64,000 nt of DNA, taken from positions 119,929 through 183,928 of the forward strand of contig DVOO01000003.1 in assembly GCA_018713515.1 (NCBI GenBank), written 5' to 3'. This document shows, piece by piece, positions 58,552 to 64,000 of the stretch. The notes under the pieces are model-generated. The model worked only from the letters and a program-made list of their open reading frames with translations. It searched no databases and was not told the origin of the DNA. The stretch's first letter is position 1; every line of letters begins with the position of its first letter. Position numbers and translations under genes: made by a program. Source of the DNA: Candidatus Scatomonas pullistercoris. Its GTDB lineage: Bacteria; Bacillota; Clostridia; Lachnospirales; Lachnospiraceae.

Positions 58552-61500
58552 AACAAAAATGGAAGCGGCCACTGGCGCTGCTCTTGTCAGTGGCCATGAT
58601 GTTTTCCATATCCGGTACACCTGTGTACGCTGCGGATATGGAAACAGGGGCTTCCGCTGTATGCCCCCATCATGTGCACGATGAGACCTGCGGTTATTCC
58701 GAGGGTACGCCTTGCACCCACGAACACACCGACGATTGTTACACCCTCGTGACCCAGTGTGTCCATGAGCATACGGCGGAGTGTTACAGCGACGGGATAC
58801 TCCCTGCCGAGGGCGAAGAAAAAGCAGCCGACGCCTGTACCCATGTGTGCAGCAAGGAAAGCGGCTGCATCACAAAAGAATTGAACTGTCCGCACGTCCA
58901 CGATGAGACCTGCGGCTATTCCGAGGGAAGTCCCTGCACCTTTGACCCGTCGGACTGCGAACTCTGCAACCCGACGGACAGCGGCGAACCGGAAGCGCCG
59001 GCGGAATGTACCTGTGAGACCCTTTGCACGGCGGACAGTGTCAATCCTGACTGTCCCGTCTGTTCGGCGGAGGGTGCGGACCTGACCGCCTGCGCCGGAA
59101 CCGTGGAGGAAGGAGATGCTGCGGAGGAAACGGATCCCGCCCAGAACCCGGCGGAACAGACCATCCTCTCCTGGGAGTGGATCGGGGCGGACAACCTCAA
59201 CGAGGGCGTGCTGCCCCTGCCCGACGTCAGCGCAGAAAACCCCATGGATCTTGACGCGGTGGTTTCTATGCTGCCCACCGGCATCACCGCCACGGTGGAC
59301 GGCAGTGCCGATCCGGTGGAGTTGGCCCTGACCTGGTCCTGCGGGGACTTCCCGGAGACGGCCTCCGCCGGTGAATACACCTTTACGGCTGCTCTGCCCG
59401 AAGGCTACACCCTGGGCGAAGAGACGGCCTCTCTCACCGTGCCGGTCATCCTGGGCCTGGGCTTGCTGCCGGTGACGGCCTTGGCGGCGGATGAGGTGTC
59501 CTATCTCGCGTACAGCTGGGATGGGAGCAAACTGACATCGGAAATGAAGTCGGTCACCGACTACACCCTCGTCGCCAGCACCGACACCGCTTGGGGCGCT
59601 GCGGGCGAAACCACCTGGTATGTGGCGGATGGGGATGTATCGATCTCCAACCGAGTCGACGTCAACGGCAGCGTCAATCTGCTGCTGAAAGACGACTGTG
59701 AACTGAGCCCCAACTTCATTATCATCAGCGCTGGAAGCACCCTGACCATCTACGCCCAGACTGAGGGGGAGACTGCCGGAAAACTGGTTTGTAGCAATGG
59801 TATTGGCACCGTGGGCAGCACTCTCATCATCCACGGCGGCACCGTCAATGCCACCGGTACCAGCGGCGCCGGCATCGGCGGTAGGAGCAGAGGTGAACAG
59901 GGCGGCACGGTGACCATCTATGGCGGCACCGTTACCGCCACCGGTTACCAGGGCGCCGGCATCGGCGGTAGGAGCGGAGGTGGACAGGGCGGCACGGTGA
60001 CCATCTATGGCGGCACCGTCAATGCCAGCGGTACCAACGGCGCCGGCATCGGCGGCGGCAGCAGCAGCAGCGTAGTCTCTAATGTTAATGATATTGACTC
60101 TTCTTGTGGTAACGGCGGCACGGTGACCATCTACGGCGGCACCGTCAATGCCAGCGGTACCAACGGCGCCGGCATCGGCGGCGGCTCTGCTGCTACTGGT
60201 TATTATGCTGGACAACAATATTATGTGGGCGGCGGCGGCGGCACCATCACCATCAACGGTGGCACCGTCAATGCCACCGGTACCAGCGGGGGGATCGGAG
60301 CCGGACCGAACTGTGGATCGAAGGATTTCACAAACAAAGTAACTCCCAAAGGCACGCTGAAGGGCACCAGCATAGGTCTGATCACCGGGACACTGGTGCC
60401 GAGCCTCAATACCAGCAGTTTTACCGGACTGATTAAGAACGGCGGCACCTATACCGTCTATGGCAATCTGTCTCTGGACACCCTGGAGACGCCGCTGTCC
60501 ATCTCCGAAGGGGAGAACCTCTCCATCAATGGCAGCCTCAACATCCCAGTCGGCAAAACGGTCACGGTGACCAATGCGGGTACCATAGATTGCGGCAGCG
60601 GTAAGTTTGTCAACAACGGCACCCTGTATCTGGATAACAGCAGCACCGTGAACGGCACCTTCGGCGGCAGCGGGGTCTTTCTCATTTCCGTTGACCTGCC
60701 GGACGATACCAACGATCTGACTGCGTTTCCAGACACCTTTACCTACACGGGGGAGGACTTCGCCGGACAGATCTTCCTGGGCACCGGAGGAACACAGGAG
60801 TTGGGCGGCAAGACTTTCTGGGAGACCGTGCGCACCGATGGCTGGACGATCACCTATGCCAAGGACGGCCAGAGCACGGAAACCGTGATTGACGCGGGAG
60901 AATACACCGCCACCTTTACCCCGCCTGAGGGGGAGACCATCACCAGGACTTTCACGGTGAAACGGGCAGCGCAGACGATCAGCGCCCCTGAGATCCAGAG
61001 CCAGAGCGAAGGTGCAGTGACCCTAAAGCCTGTCACCGGCGTCGCCGGCAAGGTGGAGTACGGATACAGCACCACCAACGACGCCGCCAGCATAGACAAC
61101 TGGCAGGAGAGCCCCACTTTCAACGACATGACCTACGGCACCTACTACTTCTTTGCCAAGGTCACTGGCGACAGCAATCATGAGGACGCTGTCAGCAGTA
61201 CCGGCACCGTCGTGGCCTTTAGGGAGATAAGTTCTATCAGCATCACGAGCAATCCCACCAAAATGTTATATACCCCTGGCGCGACGCTGGATTTGACCGG
61301 GTTGAAAATCACCGTGACGTATACGGACAACAGTACAGCGGAGGTCACTTGGACGGCGGACAGCGGCATCACCGCCAGCATCCCAAACGGTACTTCCCTG
61401 ACCGCCTCCCACGACGGCCAGACCATCACCATCACCTATGGGGGAAAGATGGCTGTGACAGACAGCCTACTCATCTATGATGAAGTTCCTCAACAGATCG

Positions 61501-63893
61501 ACGGCGTCTATCAGATTGGAACTGTCAAAGAGCTGATCTGGTTCGCCGCCCTGGTCAACGGCACCCTGACCGACGGCACGGAGCAGAACACCGCCGCCAA
61601 TGCGGTGCTGACTGCGGACATTGACTTGGGTGGACGTTTGTGGGCCCCCATCGCATCCAGCACGATGTTCCGTAGCGGCTCCTTCAGCGTGAATGGCACC
61701 ACCAACACAAGCTACTCCGGCATCTTTGACGGTCAGGGGCACATCATCTCCAACTTCAAGATCCGTACCAACAGCGATGAGCTCACCAGCGGTCTGTTCG
61801 GCGCGGTCACCGGCACCATCGAGAACCTGGGCATCGTCAATGCCAGCTTCGACAACGGCGGCGCGTATGACGGCCGGTTCGGTGCGTTGTGCGGTTTGCT
61901 GGTGAAGGACAGATTCACCAAGACGGCGGCCACCATCCAAAACTGCTATGTGGTCGGTTCCAGCATCAAGGCCAGTGGAAGAATCGCCGGCGCCGTCTGC
62001 GGCGCCAACTACGGCGGCACCATCGAGGACTGCTACGAGTGCGGCAATACCGTGACGGCCCACGAGCGCATCGGCCACCTGGTGGGCGACAACCACAATG
62101 ACTATGATTACAACCCGATGACGGGCACCGTCACCAACTGCTATTCGGATACCAAGGTGGTCGGCGATACCACCAGCAGCAAAACCGGCACGGTGAACGG
62201 CGGCGGCGTCAAGGACGCCGAGGAGTTCGCCTCCGGCGAGGTGGCCTGGCTGCTCAACGGCTCCACCAGTGCGGGCGGCCTGGCCTGGTACCAGACCTTG
62301 GGCGAGAGCGGCGACCCCTGCCCCGTGCTGGACTCCACCCACAGCATCGTGTACTGCGGCGAGGATTGTCTGGGGAATAAAACTTATAACAACAGCCCGC
62401 TAAGCAGCGGCCACAACTACGATGGAAATGGCTTCTGCACCTTGGGCGACCATTACCAGCCCGCCGACTGGAATGAGGCGGAGAACCGCTACGAAATCTC
62501 CAACGACGGCCAGCTCTTCTGGTTTGCAGCCCTGGTCAACGGCGACACCACCCAGGAGGGCATCACCCAGGCTGTTTCCACCGCCAATGCCGTACTGACC
62601 GCCGACATCGACCTGTCCGGCCAGAACTGGACCCCCATCGGCAACGGGTCTACCGCTTACACCGGCACCTTTGACGGCCAGGGCCACACCATCAGCGGCA
62701 TGACCATCGAAAACGCCGCCAGCTACTCCGGCCTGTTCGGCAACAGTGAGGGCACCATCAAAAGTTTCACCCTGACAGGAAGCATCACCGTCACCGGCGA
62801 TGAAACCGTTGCGAAAGTGGGCGGCGCGGTCGGCTCCCTGGGCACCGCTTCGGCGGGCGGCACCGTCAGCGGCGTGATCAGCGGGGTGGACATCACCGTC
62901 AGCGCCGGCAACGACCACATCGGCGGCGTGGTGGGCTCCATGCCCGAGAACAGCAGCCCCACGGTGGAAAACTGCATCTACACCGGCAAAATCACCGTTA
63001 CGGTGGCCGCGGGCAGCGTGGCCGGTATCGTGGGCTACATCCGCACCGGCACCATCCAGAACTGCGCCAACCAGGGCAGCATTTCGGTTGATGTGGGCGG
63101 CACCGGCAGCGTGGGCGGCATCCTGGGCTACTGCAACAACGGCGGGATCTACATCCGCAACTGCTACAACACCGGCGCCATTTCGGCGGATGGCACCGAC
63201 AATGTGGGCGCCATCGTGGGCCAGAACAAGGGCACCCAGGCCACGGTCAGCAACTGCTATTACCTGACCGGCAGCGCCAACCAGGGCCAGGGCCAGCTTA
63301 CCACCGACGCGGCAGGCACCGTGGTCAAAACCGCCGATGAGTTCGCCTCCGGCGAGGTAACCTACCTGCTCAACGGCTCCACCAGCACGGGCACCCTGGC
63401 CTGGTACCAGAACCTGGACAACGACCAGGATAAGGATACCTACCCCGTGCTGGACAGCAGCCACGGCATCGTCTACCGCATTGAAGCGGACCCTGTGTTC
63501 TATAGCAATGACCCCAACAGCCAACCTCCTGTGATCATCAGCGTGGACATCACCTGGGGTGATCTCAGCTTTACTTACAGCGACGGTACCTGGAACGCCA
63601 ACACCCACACCTATGACGGTGCGGGCTGGAATGTGGATGAAGAAGGTGGTAATTCCATCACCGTGGACAACACCGGCAATACCGGCGTGAATGTTTCCTA
63701 CGCTTACCAGAATGCAGAAACTGGTATCACCGGCAGCTTCACCGATGGGGAGAACCCGGTTTCCGCCCCCGTGGCCCTGTCTGAAAATGACAGCAGCACC
63801 GTTTATCTGATGCTGGCTGGCAAACCGGAAAAAGAACTGGAGAAAGCCATCATCGGCAGCGTGACCGTAACGATTGGAGGTGAGAGTGAATGA
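58548..63893 (+). CDS. Giant Cys/His-rich surface protein with beta-helix, Ig-like and GLUG modules
   Basis: A 1781-residue exported protein. Signal peptide about 1-30 (KRPLALLLSVAMMFSISG). A Cys/His-rich region at 38-190 repeats patterns such as CPHHVHDETCGYSEGTPC, with CxHxHxxxC spacing. A Gly-rich beta-helix of five units (GGTVNASGTNGAGIGGGS type) is at about 425-590. A region with EYTATFTP and an Ig-like Big_3 domain follow to about 980. Two GLUG modules come next (about 980-1275 and 1310-1645), each closing with EFASGEV...LLNGSTS...AWYQ. No LPxTG anchor is seen. The start is TTG 58548, eight bases after AGGAGG. Adhesin or matrix function is inferred. Confidence 0.82.
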   Translation: MKQKWKRPLALLLSVAMMFSISGTPVYAADMETGASAVCPHHVHDETCGYSEGTPCTHEHTDDCYTLVTQCVHEHTAECYSDGILPAEGEEKAADACTHVCSKESGCITKELNCPHVHDETCGYSEGSPCTFDPSDCELCNPTDSGEPEAPAECTCETLCTADSVNPDCPVCSAEGADLTACAGTVEEGDAAEETDPAQNPAEQTILSWEWIGADNLNEGVLPLPDVSAENPMDLDAVVSMLPTGITATVDGSADPVELALTWSCGDFPETASAGEYTFTAALPEGYTLGEETASLTVPVILGLGLLPVTALAADEVSYLAYSWDGSKLTSEMKSVTDYTLVASTDTAWGAAGETTWYVADGDVSISNRVDVNGSVNLLLKDDCELSPNFIIISAGSTLTIYAQTEGETAGKLVCSNGIGTVGSTLIIHGGTVNATGTSGAGIGGRSRGEQGGTVTIYGGTVTATGYQGAGIGGRSGGGQGGTVTIYGGTVNASGTNGAGIGGGSSSSVVSNVNDIDSSCGNGGTVTIYGGTVNASGTNGAGIGGGSAATGYYAGQQYYVGGGGGTITINGGTVNATGTSGGIGAGPNCGSKDFTNKVTPKGTLKGTSIGLITGTLVPSLNTSSFTGLIKNGGTYTVYGNLSLDTLETPLSISEGENLSINGSLNIPVGKTVTVTNAGTIDCGSGKFVNNGTLYLDNSSTVNGTFGGSGVFLISVDLPDDTNDLTAFPDTFTYTGEDFAGQIFLGTGGTQELGGKTFWETVRTDGWTITYAKDGQSTETVIDAGEYTATFTPPEGETITRTFTVKRAAQTISAPEIQSQSEGAVTLKPVTGVAGKVEYGYSTTNDAASIDNWQESPTFNDMTYGTYYFFAKVTGDSNHEDAVSSTGTVVAFREISSISITSNPTKMLYTPGATLDLTGLKITVTYTDNSTAEVTWTADSGITASIPNGTSLTASHDGQTITITYGGKMAVTDSLLIYDEVPQQIDGVYQIGTVKELIWFAALVNGTLTDGTEQNTAANAVLTADIDLGGRLWAPIASSTMFRSGSFSVNGTTNTSYSGIFDGQGHIISNFKIRTNSDELTSGLFGAVTGTIENLGIVNASFDNGGAYDGRFGALCGLLVKDRFTKTAATIQNCYVVGSSIKASGRIAGAVCGANYGGTIEDCYECGNTVTAHERIGHLVGDNHNDYDYNPMTGTVTNCYSDTKVVGDTTSSKTGTVNGGGVKDAEEFASGEVAWLLNGSTSAGGLAWYQTLGESGDPCPVLDSTHSIVYCGEDCLGNKTYNNSPLSSGHNYDGNGFCTLGDHYQPADWNEAENRYEISNDGQLFWFAALVNGDTTQEGITQAVSTANAVLTADIDLSGQNWTPIGNGSTAYTGTFDGQGHTISGMTIENAASYSGLFGNSEGTIKSFTLTGSITVTGDETVAKVGGAVGSLGTASAGGTVSGVISGVDITVSAGNDHIGGVVGSMPENSSPTVENCIYTGKITVTVAAGSVAGIVGYIRTGTIQNCANQGSISVDVGGTGSVGGILGYCNNGGIYIRNCYNTGAISADGTDNVGAIVGQNKGTQATVSNCYYLTGSANQGQGQLTTDAAGTVVKTADEFASGEVTYLLNGSTSTGTLAWYQNLDNDQDKDTYPVLDSSHGIVYRIEADPVFYSNDPNSQPPVIISVDITWGDLSFTYSDGTWNANTHTYDGAGWNVDEEGGNSITVDNTGNTGVNVSYAYQNAETGITGSFTDGENPVSAPVALSENDSSTVYLMLAGKPEKELEKAIIGSVTVTIGGESE

Positions 63894-64000
63894 AGGGAAA
63901 GAAAATTTTGATTCCTGTGCTGCTTCTGATTACGTTGATTGCCATCGGCGTGACCATCTGGGCCTTGTGCTTCCGGGACACGGCCCCGGTCCTGGCTCCG
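63890..64000 (+). CDS. Membrane-anchored protein, 5' part only
   Basis: An ATG at 63890 overlaps the stop of the giant gene (ATGA) and has GGAGG ahead. The 37 visible residues begin MKGKKILIPVLLLITLIAIG, an uncleaved signal anchor or signal peptide, then leave the window. Tight coupling suggests it works with the giant protein, perhaps as a partner or anchor. The family is unknown. Confidence 0.7.
   Translation, partial: MKGKKILIPVLLLITLIAIGVTIWALCFRDTAPVLAP

Noticed and set aside
58587..60218. A 543-residue minus-strand frame rich in Ala/Asp/Gly opposite the giant surface gene
   Set aside because: Its repeats are the complement of the Gly-rich beta-helix repeats; no start signal or known domain.
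59820..60310. Regular repeats that could suggest a CRISPR array
   Set aside because: Units are in frame, vary in length and encode GGTVNASG-type beta-helix turns; no uniform spacers and no cas genes.
62400..63608. A 402-residue minus-strand frame opposite the second GLUG module
   Set aside because: Same reason: complement of a repetitive GC-rich coding region.
1..64000. tRNA or rRNA genes
   Set aside because: No cloverleaf-like segments with TTCGA-type arms and no rRNA-like sequence were noticed; a tRNA scan would settle this.

Overview
The window looks like chromosome of a fairly GC-rich gut Firmicute of the class Clostridia, most likely Lachnospiraceae-like. Support comes from strong AGGAGG-type ribosome binding sites with GTG and TTG starts, a SCIFF precursor with its radical SAM maturase, HemZ-type coproporphyrinogen dehydrogenase, an EFR1-type flavodoxin/ferredoxin remnant, and the neighbourhoods rpsO-pnp, rpsB-tsf, hisS-aspS and recJ-apt-relA. 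Family names rest on recognised motifs and gene context; no search was run. I saw no tRNA, rRNA, CRISPR array, intact transposase or replication origin.

Layout. 1-9.2 kb: a partial PLP decarboxylase, ilvE, a DUF1292 protein, dut, nrdG, pnp and rpsO, a small membrane ORF, azlCD, ridA and an HD-domain protein. 9.2-13.4 kb: a MarR-controlled heterodimeric ABC exporter with a consensus promoter and two operator-like repeats 21 bp apart. 13.6-16.6 kb: a Gx-type membrane protein and a NusG-domain-II protein behind a GH120 beta-xylosidase. 16.7-18.0 kb: a decay patch holding remnants of an ABC permease and an EFR1 protein. 18.1-27.2 kb: tsf, rpsB with a structured leader, a zinc-ribbon membrane protein, a PfkB kinase, a CPBP protease, a HAD phosphatase, a lipoprotein amidase and argS. 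27.2-29.6 kb: a MATE exporter behind a promoter, a leader and an intrinsic-terminator hairpin (a riboswitch candidate), then a metallo-beta-lactamase-fold hydrolase. 29.6-38.9 kb: a CBS protein, a MacB-like efflux operon with two adaptors (one carrying an InlB-like insertion), and a GntR/ATPase/permease unit. 38.9-49.4 kb: aspS, hisS, an HD-GYP protein, hemZ, an MBL hydrolase, relA/spoT, apt and recJ. 49.5-53.2 kb: the SCIFF RiPP locus with a TIGR04086-type membrane protein and a Pro/Thr-rich cell-wall-type protein. 53.4-55.8 kb: a DnaJ-like chaperone, yaaA and bcp.

56.0-64.0 kb looks like an acquired module, running past the window edge. A GHKL histidine kinase and a LytTR regulator form one operon. 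Divergent from them lie a small protein resembling the RNA polymerase alpha C-terminal domain, two abutting perfect palindromes, a 1781-residue Cys/His-rich surface protein started by TTG, and an overlapping membrane-anchored protein. This cell-surface locus with its own two-component system is the best candidate for an undescribed system. The leader upstream of the MATE gene and the hairpin-rich spacer in the SCIFF locus are the next most interesting signals.
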